Assembly: GCA_943736015.1 (NCBI GenBank)
Contig: OX031058.1
Coordinates: forward strand, 2,929,001 to 2,993,000
Length of the DNA: 64,000 bases
Reading direction: 5' to 3'
Origin: Tridacna crocea
Taxonomy: Eukaryota; Mollusca; Bivalvia; Cardiida; Cardiidae
The notes under the pieces are model-generated. The model was given only the letters and a program-made list of their open reading frames with translations. It did not search any database and was not told where the DNA came from. This document shows, in pieces, positions 40,250 to 51,359 of this stretch (its first letter is position 1; each line of letters starts with the position of its first letter). The position numbers and the translations under genes are program-made.

Positions 40250-40521
40250 GAGAATATTCGGACAAAAATAGGAAAAACCTGAAACAAGTCATTGCTCTTT
40301 TGTCGTCGATTTTTTCCAAAGCTATCAGCTGCAAAAGCAAAACTCTTATAGTTTCTGTTGTTGTCATTTTGTAAGGAACTAAAATTAGTAGATGATATGC
40401 AAAAATATGACAACAATTTGTTAAACACACGTACAAGTAAATACGACAGATGTTGGGCATTTTCATAGAAACCGACGATAATACGAGCTAACAAGCTAAA
40501 AGAATTGTGACTGGTATTAAG

Positions 40522-40736
40522 ATTAAACTTTTAGGCTGCTATGCGCAACACACTGATCTTTTACGGACAGAGTAGATTCAAGATCAGACTGCACAGAACG
40601 TGCAGTCTGATCTTGGATCTACACTGCCCGATAACAATATATTGTTCCTCCAAAAGTAATTCTGAAATTGCAATATATGCGTTTTTACTATCGACTTAAA
40701 AGTTTCATGTTAGTTACTAAGCAGGACAGGAGTTAG
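40522..40736. mobile_element. CAGTGTAGATC palindromic MITE, full
   Basis: TTTTAGGCTGCTATGCGC start. Palindrome around GCACAGAACGTGC at 40590-40602. Tail CTAAGCAGGACAGGAGTTA. Confidence 0.8.
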
Positions 40737-40765
40737 CATTTTGTTTAATATTTTATTAGCATTGT

Positions 40766-40800
40766 CATTATTATTATCATTATTATTATTATTATTATTT
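40766..40800. repeat. (ATT)n microsatellite
   Basis: About ten ATT units. Confidence 0.85.
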
Positions 40801-41139
40801 TGAAACTGATTGATACAATTATTCCGACACAACCATTAGTAACATGGCGAACCATCCAAGGCTTTTTTATTTCTTCATTCAGTCTCACAATTAACTGAAT
40901 CGGGAGGGAGGGGGGTTTCAATCGTCCTTGTTGTACTTACAGAAACGTTACAAAAAGCAAAACGCAAAAAAAAAGTTTCCACCCATGTCAGCCTTCGTGG
41001 ACGGTAAAGGCTGACAGGAATCGATACTTTTTGTAGATGCATTAAAGGGGCATGATCATATTTTGACAAAAAAAAAAAAACTCTTGCATATTAATATTTT
41101 TCCTTTTCGAGGACATTATCACATAATGAGACTAATCAC

Positions 41140-41362
41140 ACGCGAAAAACCAGGTCCATCCTTTTAATTCCGATCTAAAGCTTACTCTACGCTATATAAA
41201 AAAAATGAGGGAATTCTCATGAAAAAGGATATATTTTTCTTGTTGTTTTTTTTAAAACAGGTGCATCCTCTTAATCTAGATCTAAAGCGTAGTCTACGCT
41301 ATGGAAAAAAATTGGGGGAATTCTCATGAAAAAGGATATATTTTTCTTGTTTTCTTTTTTAA
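41140..41362. repeat. Tandem duplication, about 110-bp units
   Basis: GGGAATTCTCATGAAAAAGG and ATATATTTTTCTTGTTGTTT occur at about 41209 and 41320, preceded each time by TCTACGCTAT. Two diverged units. Confidence 0.8.
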
Positions 41363-41608
41363 CTTGACTCTTTGTCAGATAAGTTAAGATAACTTCATCC
41401 ATCCGAACAAAACCAACTTTACTGCCGAATTTTAATATTTTCTAAAATTTTCGAAATTTGAAATCTAGTTTTATGTCCCTTTAAACCCTTTTATCACAGA
41501 GCATAACTTGTACAGGTATGGTTTTTCTTTCTGTAAAAAAAAAAACATGAAAAAAAAACTTTCCTCAAAGAGAAACTGGCTTGGTCACGACTACCTTATA
41601 ATGGTGTA

Positions 41609-41830
41609 AGAGCCATACTCTGTGAAAAGGGGGCTTAATGCATTTGCAAAAAGTATAAAAAAAAAAAAGTATCTAAGCACGTCAGACTGAGTGGAAATTT
41701 ATTGGTTTTTTAATTTTTTTTTTTTTTTTGCATGTTCATGGACGATTCTACCTAATGATTCAATCGATTGGCATACAAAGTGGACTTTAAGGATCCATAA
41801 TTACCAGTATGTGATGACTGGCTTGGTTCA
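41609..41830. repeat. CGC-palindrome repeat, decayed
   Basis: GAGCCATACTCTGTGAAAAG then GGGGCTTAATGCATTTGC; the palindrome itself is decayed and A/T-rich. Confidence 0.5.
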
Positions 41831-41848
41831 ATGTATCACGTGGATAAA

Positions 41849-42082
41849 TTAACTCTTTACCACTCAATCCCAATTTTTTGACGACCTTGAAAAAAAGAAG
41901 CCTTCTGAAAACATAGTAGGAAAAGGAGAAAATGCTGGTAACCAGCATTTTCTCCTTTTCCCACAATGTTTTCTATCCTTCCCAAAACAAATTTCAACTT
42001 TTCAGTCACATTTATGTTGTTGTCTGCAAACGCTTTCTAATTTGGACCAGTCTAAAGATTTGTCGTTTGGGTAAGGAGTTAA
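41849..42082 (+). mobile_element. TTAA-MITE, full
   Basis: TTAA intact at both ends. Hairpin nearly perfect. Confidence 0.9.
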
Positions 42083-42401
42083 GTCCCCTTTTCCCAGAGA
42101 TTGTCTCATATATTATTTTTTCTCCTCCACCGTGTTTAATCCACATTTTCCATTATTACGCACGTTCCTGAGTTTGTCTTTTATTATGATTGAATGTCTT
42201 ATTTATACGGAGAAAAAGTGAAGTTTATCTAACTAAATATTTGAAAGAAAAATATTGCTTCGTACAAAACACTTCAAGTGCATTAAGTAAATACCCATCA
42301 AAGACATTGGTATATATTTTTAAATCTCTAGTACGCCCTTTTTCTGCTATGGTAGCGAAAGGAAATTTTTAAACAGATAGTAAGAACCAAACTTTTGCTA
42401 T

Positions 42402-42623
42402 TTAACTCTTTAACAAACTACCAAGTTTTAGACTGGTCGAAATGGAAAGCGTTTGCAGATGACAAAATGAATGAGACTAAAGAATTGAAATTTGTTTTAG
42501 GTAGGGAAGGAAATGTTGTAAGAGACGGAGAAATTGCTGGTTACCAGCATTTTCTCCTCTTCCCAATGTTTTCAAATGGCTGCTTTCACAGGGGTGTTTA
42601 AAGTCGGGATTGTGTGGTAAAGG
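42402..42623 (-). mobile_element. TTAA-MITE, full, right TTAA lost
   Basis: Left TTAA 42402-42405. At the right end GTGGTAAAGG passes into a half copy of the CAGTGTAGATC palindrome (TCAGACTGCACATTCCGTGC). Confidence 0.82.
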
Positions 42624-42699
42624 TCAGACTGCACATTCCGTGCAGTCTGATCTTGATCTACAGTATTCGCAAAAGTTGAGTAAGTTGCGTTTATAAGCT

Positions 42700-43175
42700 A
42701 AAAAAAAAACTGTTTAGAAGCGCGGAAAAAAATATGCAAATGATAGAGGCCTGTGCATAAGGTTATGTAATATTTAGTATAGAAGATTTCCTTAATCCCT
42801 CACTTATATTCCTTATTTTATAATTTCATACAGTGTATGAACGATCGGAAACATGGAGGTGGGTGGATGACTTCCTCATTATGAGCAATTTCTGTTTGTG
42901 ACCCCTTCTCTACACTGGACATAAAAATCAAGCCTAATTTAGCTAATGCGTCTTATAGCTGAGTCCTTCGTATGCGTTCCGTCCTGTGGTCATGTGTGCT
43001 GAACGAAACCGTGATGAGAGTTGCATAAGATTTACATATCCTTCAGCACTCTAAAAGAGCGCGAGTGTTGCAATTAAAGGTCGCTTGGGCTTACCCGAAT
43101 TTACTAATATTGCGTTTGGCCGATTTTATATTGACGTAATGGGAACTCGGTCTAGTGTGACTTGGATTTATCCCT
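42700..43175. other. Unrecognised intergenic sequence
   Basis: No coding sequence or known repeat seen. Confidence 0.35.
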
Positions 43176-43179
43176 CAGG

Positions 43180-43393
43180 CTGCAAAGCTGGTCTCAAAGA
43201 CCTTTTGCAGAATGTGTAGATTAAGATCAGACTGCACAGAACGTGCTGTCTGATCTTAAATCCATACTGTCCGATAAGGAAATAACTTGTAAATAACTCT
43301 TGATATTTAGATATAACTTTAAAATGGCATTATTTGGTTCCTTACTATCGGCTGTTGAGTTTGGTTTCATTCATTTAGCAGGTTAAGGATTTA
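43180..43393. mobile_element. CAGTGTAGATC palindromic MITE, full
   Basis: GTGTAGATTAAGATCAGACT and the matching arm around GAACGTGC. Tail CATTTAGCAGGTTAAGGATT. Confidence 0.78.
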
Positions 43394-43399
43394 AGATAA

Positions 43400-44155
43400 G
43401 TACAGATAATTCTACACTTTTGTTCGAACCCTATCTCCACTCTCGGAAAGGCTTATTGTAATAATCTATGTTTGCATGTACTTTGATGAACCTTGTTTTC
43501 CCCACTACACTTATTTCCCAATACACGTTGTATTTCCTTAAGTCATTCCAGTTATATTTTTTTCCTTTCTGTAAAATAAAGTTGCAAACCGATGCTGCAA
43601 AATATGTATCAATTATGCTAGATGAGAAATTATACATGCATCACAGTTTGTGAATCAAATAGCTATATAAAGAACTATTTCTAGTTAACACCAATTTCCG
43701 CCTTTGTCACAATGTTTTCAAAGTGGACTGTCGAGGAAGAGAAAAACAGCCGTCTGCAAATAGTAATATAATAATAGTAATTGGTTGGACGAACAGTTTG
43801 TGTGACGAATACATGAACAGATAATATTAGTTTTCCTTACAGATTGTTTAAAAGGACATTAAATCAGGTTTCGTTTCGCCATTTTTTTCCTTGGAATACC
43901 ACAAAGTTAATTCATAAAGATGGTTTTAATGTAAAACTTAGATATACATCGAGAAAACTCAAGGAACTGCCGAGCTTTTTTTTTTTTCATTTTTACTGTA
44001 ATTTTGGTTATTCCGTTAGTAACGGTACAGCTCTTACCATATAACAAAGGATAAATACAATTGAGCCACGCTCTGGCAAAAATAATCTTGATGCATCTCT
44101 GTAATACAGGACTGCACATAATTATGGATACATATTAGCTACTTTCTTAAACAAA
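43400..44155. other. Unrecognised intergenic sequence
   Basis: A fragment GTCACAATGTTTTCAAAG (43707) may derive from a TTAA-MITE, and GAGCCACGCTCTGGCAAAAA (44064) from a CGC-palindrome repeat. No gene seen. Confidence 0.35.
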
Positions 44156-44159
44156 CGAC

Positions 44160-44391
44160 TTAACCCTTTACCACACGCCACTATTTTAGACCTGTCCGAA
44201 TTAATAAGCATTTGCTGCTGACAGTTTCAGTGTGGCTCATATGAAACGAGTTTTCTTTGATAGGGTAGAAACATTGTGGGAAAAGGAGAAAATGCTGGTA
44301 ACCAGCATGGTAACCAGTATTTTCTCCTTTTCCCAAAATGTTTTTCAAAAGCCATATCTTTAAGGGTTGTTATTATGTGGTAAATTGTTAA
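44160..44391 (-). mobile_element. TTAA-MITE, full, hairpin tip duplicated
   Basis: TTAA at both ends. The tip reads GCTGGTAACCAGCATGGTAA then CCAGTATTTTC: an extra CATGGTAACCAG was added. Confidence 0.87.
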
Positions 44392-44434
44392 TCAAGAGGT
44401 ACATTAGTCGGTAGACATACAAAAGAAAAATTGT

Positions 44435-44545
44435 CCAGTGGCGAAAAGTTTCGGCTCAGGTCAGCCTGCGCGTACTGTGCAGGCTGACCTGAGTCGATAC
44501 TTTTCGCAGATGCAATAAGCCCCTCTTTAACAGTGCATGGCTCTG
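44435..44545. repeat. CGC-palindrome repeat
   Basis: CAGGTCAGCCTGCGCG-TACT-GTGCAGGCTGACCTG at 44457-44491, followed by ATGCAATAAGCCCC. Confidence 0.75.
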
Positions 44546-44620
44546 TTTCAAGATTTGAAAAAGGCCCGACTTTGGAGGTTGCGGGTTCGAATCCCATTGG
44601 AGCCATTTTTTCAAGGTTTT
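44540..44620 (+). repeat. tRNA 3'-half-like fragment
   Basis: GGTTGCGGGTTCGAATCCCATTGGAGCCA is a tRNA T-arm and acceptor-like end. No matching 5' half. Probably a SINE head fragment. Confidence 0.5.
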
Positions 44621-44639
44621 AGCCTTTGTTATATTTTTT

Positions 44640-45480
44640 CCCCAGCTGCGGATAAACTGTAACGTTCCTTTGAATTTTCCTTCCGAAACGACAACTTTCA
44701 TTCCGTCAAAAGAATTGGGTCAAAACCGTTTAACGTTATCGCCCTTTTAAGGCAGTAGACCCGTGAGACTTCTAGTGCAGCATGGCAAAAACATTCTTGC
44801 TGATCGAAAAATACGGATTTATATAGATATAATACTTTTGAACATTTTTAACCGACAAGAAATTTCTTTATGCCTATCTTGAAATTATTTGTAGATACTT
44901 TTATTAGTTTCCAGAAAAGGGGGGTAATTACTATCTCCCTTTGTAGAAAGAATATAGTGGTTTTGGATTTATAAATGATAATTCTAAGAAGGCAAAAAAG
45001 GAAAATGTGTCTCGGTTAAAGTAGTACAATAATACTCATTTTTAAATCACAGCAAATTTTGTTGGATAATATTTAGTGGAACTAGTTGTTTTCTATAGCG
45101 GGTCGACTACCTTAAAGTCTATTTACTAAGAAGACAAAAGGAAAGGCGGGTAAAAATTCACAGAAACAGAAAAAATCACGTGTCCTCACTTAGTAAGTGA
45201 AGGGAAAAGTAATTGAGAGCATTTAATTGTTATTTTATGAAAAGTTCTTAGAAATAATCCCGCCCAATCTCTTCATCTCTTTAATATCCGCTCTCCGCAA
45301 TAGTTTTCAATCACGCCTAATTAGAGTGATCGCTTCCGAGTCATGAAGAGCGTTTGACCGTAATGATCTGCAGATAGCGGATTTACCGTAATCGTCGATG
45401 ACACATTTCTGCGACGACATTATTGTGGAACATTTTGCTTTGCTTGTACAAAGGCGACTTGACGACTTGGGTACCTTCTC
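44640..45480. other. Unrecognised intergenic sequence
   Basis: No coding sequence, tRNA or known repeat found. Confidence 0.35.
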
Positions 45481-45487
45481 TGTTTTC

Positions 45488-45596
45488 CCCCTTCTCTCTC
45501 TTTTCCTGTCTCTCCCTCTCCCCCTTCTCTCTCTCTCCCCTCCTCTCCCCCCTTCTCGTTCATTCTCTCTCTCCTTCTCTCTCCCTCTATCCCCCT

Positions 45597-45630
<34 letters not shown>
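45488..45630. repeat. CT-rich microsatellite
   Basis: CCCTCTCCCCCTTCTCTCTC units ending in pure (CT)n. It directly precedes a TTAA-MITE. Confidence 0.93.
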
Positions 45631-45631
<1 letters not shown>

Positions 45632-45639
45632 ATACATAA

Positions 45640-45939
45640 TCAACTCTTTACCAAACGACAGAATTTCAGACTGATCATAATTGTAAGCGCTTTCAGACGA
45701 CAAAATAAACGTGAATCAAAAATTGAAATTTGTTTCCAGCAGGGTAGAAAACATTGTTGGAAAAGGAGAAAATGCTGGTTACCAGCATTTTCTCCTTTTC
45801 CCACAAATTTTCAGACGGCCCACAATGTTATTTATTCTTTTGTTATCAAGTTTCAATTTTTGAGTCACGTTTATTTTGTCGAGTGCAAACGCTTTCGATT
45901 TGGACAAACCTAAAATTTTGTCGTTTAGTAAAGAATTAA
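45640..45939. mobile_element. Composite TTAA-MITE with two B-ends
   Basis: The left end is B-type (ACTCTTTACCAAACGACAGA) and the right end is also B-type (GATTTGGACAAACCTAAAAT, then TTAA). The halves pair over about 120 bp outside the hairpin as well. Length 300 bp, with 25 bp extra after the hairpin. Confidence 0.82.
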
Positions 45940-46290
45940 TCAATATACATGCTCTTGCGCTCCTCTAAACTAATATTGCAATTTAGCTACAATCTTCGAT
46001 AATCCGAGTAACGAATAATTCGAGTTTATTTCACGGTTCCTCTCGGATAAGCAATTTAACAGTGTGTCAGATAAATGTTTTCTATTTTGAGGTAATATCT
46101 GAGGCAATTAAACTGACTTCAGACACATTTAATCGGTCTTGAGAATTGCTTTTAGAATTATGATTTTTTTTTATCAACGAAAAAGAGGTTTATACGATAT
46201 TCCCTCGATGAACTAATTGGATTTTGCTTCATTTCAATGAGCTGTTTCGGATTATTACAGCTCGCCATTAGTCGCAAACCGAGCATTTAG
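45940..46290. other. Unrecognised intergenic sequence
   Basis: AT-rich; no gene or repeat seen. Confidence 0.35.
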
Positions 46291-46296
46291 CCTATG

Positions 46297-46440
46297 TTAA
46301 CTTTTTACCCACACTTTTTATCGACACTGGTGAAAATAAGCACTGAGAACGTTTTAGGTAAAAAAAAAAAACCGCATGATAACTATCATTTTCTCCTTTC
46401 CTAAATTATGCCTACACTTTCATGAACGAGTCTATTTATT
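46297..46440 (+). mobile_element. TTAA-MITE, degraded
   Basis: TTAACTTTTTACCCACACTT start, and a hairpin reduced to ATTTTCTCCTTTCC. Confidence 0.5.
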
Positions 46441-46908
46441 TTTAAATATCAAACCCCATTTTCAAAGGTTTTGGCCCATCTCTTTTTGTAGCCCATATGT
46501 GCAAATTATTGCTGACTGCGATATACTTATGACTTTAATTCCAAAAAAATTCAAGCTTTAACATACCGCCAAATTCAAATTCAAAAGCTTCAAAAGTAAT
46601 TGAAGGGCACTAGCCCATATACAAATGATGGTAACAAATACATATATTAACCCGGTAAATATGAGGAGAGAAATAGTACATATAAATCGCTTACAAATAA
46701 AATGAACACTATGTTAAAATTCAATCAATTAATTTGGGAAATACTGAGAAAATATTAATATGCAGAGTACTTGAATTACAATTTGAATTTACAAGAGGAC
46801 TAAGACTTGCAGATAAGTTACTTGTATTTGGATAGATAGAATTATTTCACGTATTCCACCACGTGCGAAATTTGTAATTCCTGGCTTTTGATGTATTCCG
46901 ACCTTGTT

Positions 46909-47400
46909 CTAAATGCACAAAACAGAAATTGCTAGATTTCTAATAACTATCTCACCCCTACATGACATAATTCTGAGGGAAGACCATGTATTAGCATGAC
47001 TAGTAAATCTATCGTCAATGAACACTTCACGCAGATTTGAGTATAACGGACAGATTAATAGAAAATGTATTTCATCCTCAACAATACCTTCACAATAAAA
47101 CCAAACCCTGAATTCTCGGGATATGCCATAATATCTACCAGTTTCATACGTTAACCCATTACCACACAATCCCTACTTTTTACGACCCTGAGAAAGAACC
47201 CTCTAGAATGTCTTCTATTCTCGACAAAACAAATTTCAAATTTTCAATCACTTTTATTTTGTCGTCTGCAAATGCTTTCGATTTGGACAAGCCTAAAAGA
47301 TTGTCGTGTGGTAATGAGTTCAGGAATGAAATCCACTCCTAAAATTTCCTAAACAGGACCTGAATTTATCTATAGTGATAAATTCTATATGTATGTGTAC
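46909..47400 (-). pseudogene. LINE (non-LTR retrotransposon) reverse-transcriptase C-terminal remnant, split by a TTAA-MITE
   Basis: The minus strand encodes KFRSCLGNFRSGFHS before the MITE, then YETGRYYGISREFRVWFYCE and GIVEDEIHFLLICPLYSNLR after it. ETGRY...C...EDE-HF--CP-Y is the C-terminal block found in many animal LINE ORF2 proteins; the first Cys pair is incomplete. Removing 47155-47322 leaves one TTAA and one open frame (...HS-LT-YETG...). Only this C-terminal part is left; the catalytic palm and endonuclease are absent. The frame stops just below 46909. Confidence 0.75.
47151..47322 (+). mobile_element. TTAA-MITE inserted in LINE coding sequence, hairpin deleted
   Basis: TTAA at 47151-47154 and TTCA at 47319-47322. 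The A-end and B-end are joined without the central palindrome. The host frame shows the insertion used TTAA exactly. Confidence 0.88.
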
Positions 47401-47569
47401 GGTTCACAACAAAAAATTCTTTATAGCCACAATAATTTAATATCATAACATCTATACAAGCAGCCCTTTATTTTCTAATGTAATGATCCTTAAGGCTATG
47501 GACACATTTTCTTCTTTGCAAGGATCGTACAAACTTTCAACGATACAACAGTGAAGGTCTCAGCTTACA

Positions 47570-47632
47570 TATCGTCTGCAAAGCTTTCAATTTGGAAACA
47601 TCAAACATTTGGTCGTCTGGTAAAGTATGAAC
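47570..47632 (+). mobile_element. TTAA-MITE, B-end fragment
   Basis: TCGTCTGCAAAGCTTTCAAT through GTCGTCTGGTAAAG. Confidence 0.6.
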
Positions 47633-47639
47633 ATGAGGT

Positions 47640-48105
47640 GAAAGTGTTGTAAGACAAACACACAACAGCGAACAACAAATACAATAACAGCAATTTGCCC
47701 GAACGTTTGGAACCATTAACATACGGTAGTTCAAAACAGGGGACCCAAATTAACATATCCCCTTTTGTTCACGGTGCACGATGGAAAACGCCTTTTGAAA
47801 ACCTTGAGAATGTTTCAAGTGCTTCCAAACGACGAAGTTCGGCTGATGTGTTTTTTTCTTTAATCCCCTGATCGCCCCCAATTACAAAATTCATTTCTAT
47901 CTAAAAGACTTGTCCGTCAGTAAATGTCACTTCTGGAGCAATAAATTCAACAATATGCAAATTTGTTTAAGTAACATTAGCATAATAAACCAATAGGAAT
48001 CGCTATTGTTCACTTTGTCCCCGCTAAATAGATAAACACGACCCCTTTCTTCGACGGTTGAAACACACCATCCAATGCTATTCAGAAAGAATTTTATCAT
48101 AAAAG
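47640..48105. other. Unrecognised intergenic sequence
   Basis: ACGCCTTTTGAAAACCTTGA (47788) may be a trace of a TTAA-MITE; otherwise nothing. Confidence 0.3.
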
Positions 48106-48110
48106 CTTAA

Positions 48111-48337
48111 TTGACCCTTTCCCAAACAACAAATTTTGGACTCTTCCAAACCAAAACAGTTTGCACACGACAACCTAAGAATTGGAGAAAATGGCAGAAT
48201 GTTTTCAAAAAGGGTAGAAAACACTGTGGGAAAAGGAGAAATTGCTCGTTACGAGCAATTTCTCCTTTTCCAACAGTGTTTTCAAAGACTTTTACTTCAG
48301 TCACGAAAAAACCAGGGCTTGTTTGGGAAAGGGTTAA
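48111..48337 (-). mobile_element. TTAA-MITE, ATTGCTCG hairpin subfamily
   Basis: Perfect hairpin centre AAATTGCTCGTTACGAGCAA. The ends CCCTTTCCCAAACAAC/GTTTGGGAAAGGG match the 18234 copy. Confidence 0.9.
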
Positions 48338-48689
48338 ACAAGCGGGTGATATAGTCAAGTTCAGATCGCAAGTTCTGTGTCTATGAGTCTATGGTGCTCG
48401 CGAAATATTTTGCATAAGATCCTTTCAAAGCATTGGACCATGTCTAACTTAAGAGCCTTGGTCGCACATAAGATCCTTTCAGAGCTACGAGACCCTGTCT
48501 GACATTGGATCCTTGTCAAGAGAAACAGCGAGAGTGAGACCTCCTTCAATTTATTTCGGCGCTATTCCTTAACCAACATATTATTTTCTAGCCTTTCCAA
48601 GATAAATACAAAATATGGCTTTCATATTGTCTAATGCTTCCACTGAAGGCTGAAACAGTATTTTCTGCGCTCTAGTTACCAAGTTAAAC

Positions 48690-49022
48690 ATAGAGTGCCT
48701 AGATTTAACGACACGGAAATATGACGTAGACGCGCATTTACCTACGTTCCTTGCGCTTTACGTAATATTGTAATGCGTTATTTTGTGGAGGGGGTGTTCC
48801 ACGGGGAATTACTGAAAACAGCTTTAATGGATTTTGACCAAAATTCCAACAAAAAATAAAAGGGATAGGAGGCATGAAATAAATAGAATATTTGGCGGTT
48901 TTTTTTTTTCGGTGAAGGATCGAAATTTATTTCATCGTGTGAACATCATCGGTACTGCGCCACTCGTAAGAAATTACTGATGATGTTCAGTCGATAAAAG
49001 AAGAAAATCCCCTTTGTATATT
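48690..49022 (+). repeat. TTTCATGCTTTCCGG dispersed repeat, 3' two-thirds
   Basis: GGAAATATGACGTAGACGCG, TTGTAATGCGTTATTTTGTG, ATGAAATAAATAGAATATTT and the GATCGAAATTTATTTCATCG hairpin end. Confidence 0.7.
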
Positions 49023-49204
49023 AACGGCGATCTGGCAAGCAGGCTCTGTTATATTTTCATAATGCATTTTAACAAGCTAGTCGCCGCCTATTAAAGATAC
49101 AGTTTGTCTATTAGCATACTTTATTACGTACTTTATACTTAATTTATTACGTACACATATACATAATCTCGTACGTGTATCTTGTAATACAATAAATGGT
49201 TTTA

Positions 49205-49460
49205 CCATATTTATCGTCCTCTGATGTGTACTAAACAACCCCATAGAATAGAACAGAACAAAAGCCATTTTTACAAAGATATTGAGGAAAAACGGAGATA
49301 GTATATGTACGTTAATTAATTGATGGGTACCCATAACTTGTATAGTACATGAACAACCCCATAGAATAGAACAGAACAATAGCTAATTTATTACAAAAGT
49401 ATTGAGAAAAAACGGAGATAGTACATGTACTTTATTAAGTAATGGGTACCCACAAGTTGT
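49205..49460. repeat. Tandem duplication, about 120-bp units
   Basis: CAACCCCATAGAATAGAACA occurs at about 49236 and 49351, and AAAACGGAGATAGTA with GATGGGTACCCATAACTTGT/TAATGGGTACCCACAAGTTG in both units. Confidence 0.85.
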
Positions 49461-49584
49461 ATAGTACATGTATGAATAGCACACCTTGACAGGGGTGGTC
49501 GCTGAGCGTGAATAAAGCATGTCTATGTCTGATAACCGCCAAAAGCATGCAGTAGAATTATCATTTAGAATGCAGAAAAAACTT

Positions 49585-49636
49585 CTCATAGCAAACTCCC
49601 CATAGCAAACTTCCCATAGCAAACTTCCCATAGCAA
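49585..49636. repeat. Short tandem repeat CATAGCAAACTTCC
   Basis: About four units of roughly 14 bp. Confidence 0.8.
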
Positions 49637-49735
49637 AAAGTTTTGACTCATGTCAGCCTGCGCGTACTGCGCAGGCTGACATGGGTCAAAACTTTTTGCA
49701 GAGGCATTAAACCCCGTTTTCACAGAGTATGTCCA
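49630..49735. repeat. CGC-palindrome repeat
   Basis: Long palindrome AAAAGTTTTGACTCATGTCA-GCCTGCGCG... to the complement ending CAAAACTTTTTGC (49635-49699). Confidence 0.8.
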
Positions 49736-49739
49736 ACTA

Positions 49740-50090
49740 GGTTTTCATTCTTATTATCTTAAATATTGGTATGTCCTTGCAGGTGAAAGAAAGAAACGCA
49801 TTTTTTTCTTTCAAAGCGCATCTATCATTTCTTACGGGAGGGCGTATGAAAACCCAAACGCGTCATTGGCAATATATGTGTTTCCAATGGGTACCATGAC
49901 GATTGGCCCAGCTGGCGGTATAATGTCGTCTGCTTTTGAAATGCTGATTTGGGCCACAATGGAGCAGAACGAATCTATGTGACATGGTACAATCATTATT
50001 TCATTAATCAAAACAGCCTGCTCACCGACCTGGAAAGACCACTCATAAACCGTTTTAGAAACGCGGAACGGCGATTTGACGAACGTATTA
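49740..50090. other. Unrecognised intergenic sequence
   Basis: No gene or repeat seen. Confidence 0.3.
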
Positions 50091-50095
50091 GCCGT

Positions 50096-50323
50096 TTAAC
50101 CTAAATTAGCATACGGCCCCGTGTATTCACGACCTTAAGGAAAACATCTTTTGAAAACATTGTGGGAAAAGGAAAAATATGCTGGTGATATTTTCTTCTT
50201 TTCCCACAACGTTTCCCACGCTTCAAAAGGTGAATTTCTATATTTGAATCCCAATTATTTTGTCTTCTGCGTAAGTTTTGAATTTGGGCAAGTGTAGAAT
50301 TTTGTCGTTAGCGAAAGGGTTTA
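50096..50323 (+). mobile_element. TTAA-MITE, full, variant A-end
   Basis: The A-end reads CCTAAATTAGCATACGGCCC instead of CCCTTTACCACACAATCCC, a motif shared by the next copy (CCAAATTAGCATACGAGCC). Confidence 0.75.
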
Positions 50324-50549
50324 CCCAAATTAGCATACGAGCCAATTTTTTAACTATCCCTGAAGAAGGCGGCTTTAAGAATATTGCGGAAATAGGAGAA
50401 AAAATACAAGTAAATCAGCTTTTTCTCATTTATTAATATATTTTCTAGTCTTTCGAAGAAAACACCTTTGATCCAAATTCATTTTCACGTCTGTAAATGC
50501 TTTGAGTTAGCGAGCAAGTCTAAAGTTTTGCCGTATGGTAAAGAGTTAA
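50320..50549 (+). mobile_element. TTAA-MITE, full, degraded hairpin, variant A-end
   Basis: It shares TTTA 50320-50323 with the previous copy and TTAA 50546-50549 with the next. Confidence 0.75.
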
Positions 50550-50775
50550 CCCTTTATCTCAAAATCCAAAATTTAAACGAACCTGAAAAGGAGCATTTGG
50601 AAAACATTGTGAACAAAAGGAGAAAATGCTGGTAAGCAGCATTTTCTCCTTTTCCCACAATGTTTTCTATCCTATCAAAGACAAATTCCATCATTTGAGC
50701 CACTCTTAAATAGTCGTCTGCAAATGCCTTTCAATTTGGGACAATCCTATACTTTTTGTCGTATGGTGAAGCGTC
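50546..50775 (+). mobile_element. TTAA-MITE, full
   Basis: Standard hairpin. Third member of a head-to-tail chain. The right end passes into CCCCATATTAGCATACGAC, the variant A-end motif again. Confidence 0.82.
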
Positions 50776-51017
50776 AGCCCCCCATATTAGCATACGACAA
50801 AAATAAGGGAGCAGACGAGGAACCCCCTCCTCGCCTTCCGAATATTCGCACATGGGAACTACAAGGTGAAAACGTCAAAGGTCATTTCCTTTGAATAGGT
50901 TTTGTGTCCATATTTGCTTTACGTTATCGCCGAACCATAAACTGACCAATCAACATGCATTTAATGGTTCTAATTGATTCAGTCGAAATGTCCACACCAA
51001 GTTTTGACGTCGAAATA

Positions 51018-51353
51018 CAGGGTGCCCGGAAAGTCAGGTAACACTTTTTACAGTCATAATTAGGCTTTTTAAAATATAAGATAAAAAGACAAAAATGAAT
51101 ATACATGTAAATAAAATGTGTAAGTTTTTTTATTGATAGTTTGATTGAATTTTCAGTAAATGTTGGGCTTTTATACATATTTTAATTAAAAAAAAAAAAA
51201 AAAAAAACGTATTTATGTGAAATATAAACGAAATTATCACACCAAAAACTTCCATATTTCATATACATGTACCCTCATTTCTGCCTCTTTATCTGGTTTT
51301 TAAAGCCATATTATAAATGCCAAAAAGTGTTACCTTACTTTCCGGACACCCTG
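51018..51353. mobile_element. Mariner-type MITE, 336 bp, TA target site
   Basis: The left TIR CAGGGTGCCCGGAAAGTCAG (then GTAACACTTTTT) pairs with the right complement ending CTTTCCGGACACCCTG. TA lies on both sides (51016-51017, 51354-51355). Tc1/mariner elements use TA and often start CAGGGTG. The interior has no transposase; A/T-rich with an A18 run at 51188. Confidence 0.85.
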
Positions 51354-51359
51354 TACCTG

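Noticed and set aside
45398-45913. 171-residue open frame, the longest in the window
   Set aside because: It runs through a CT microsatellite and then a TTAA-MITE; no independent protein signal.
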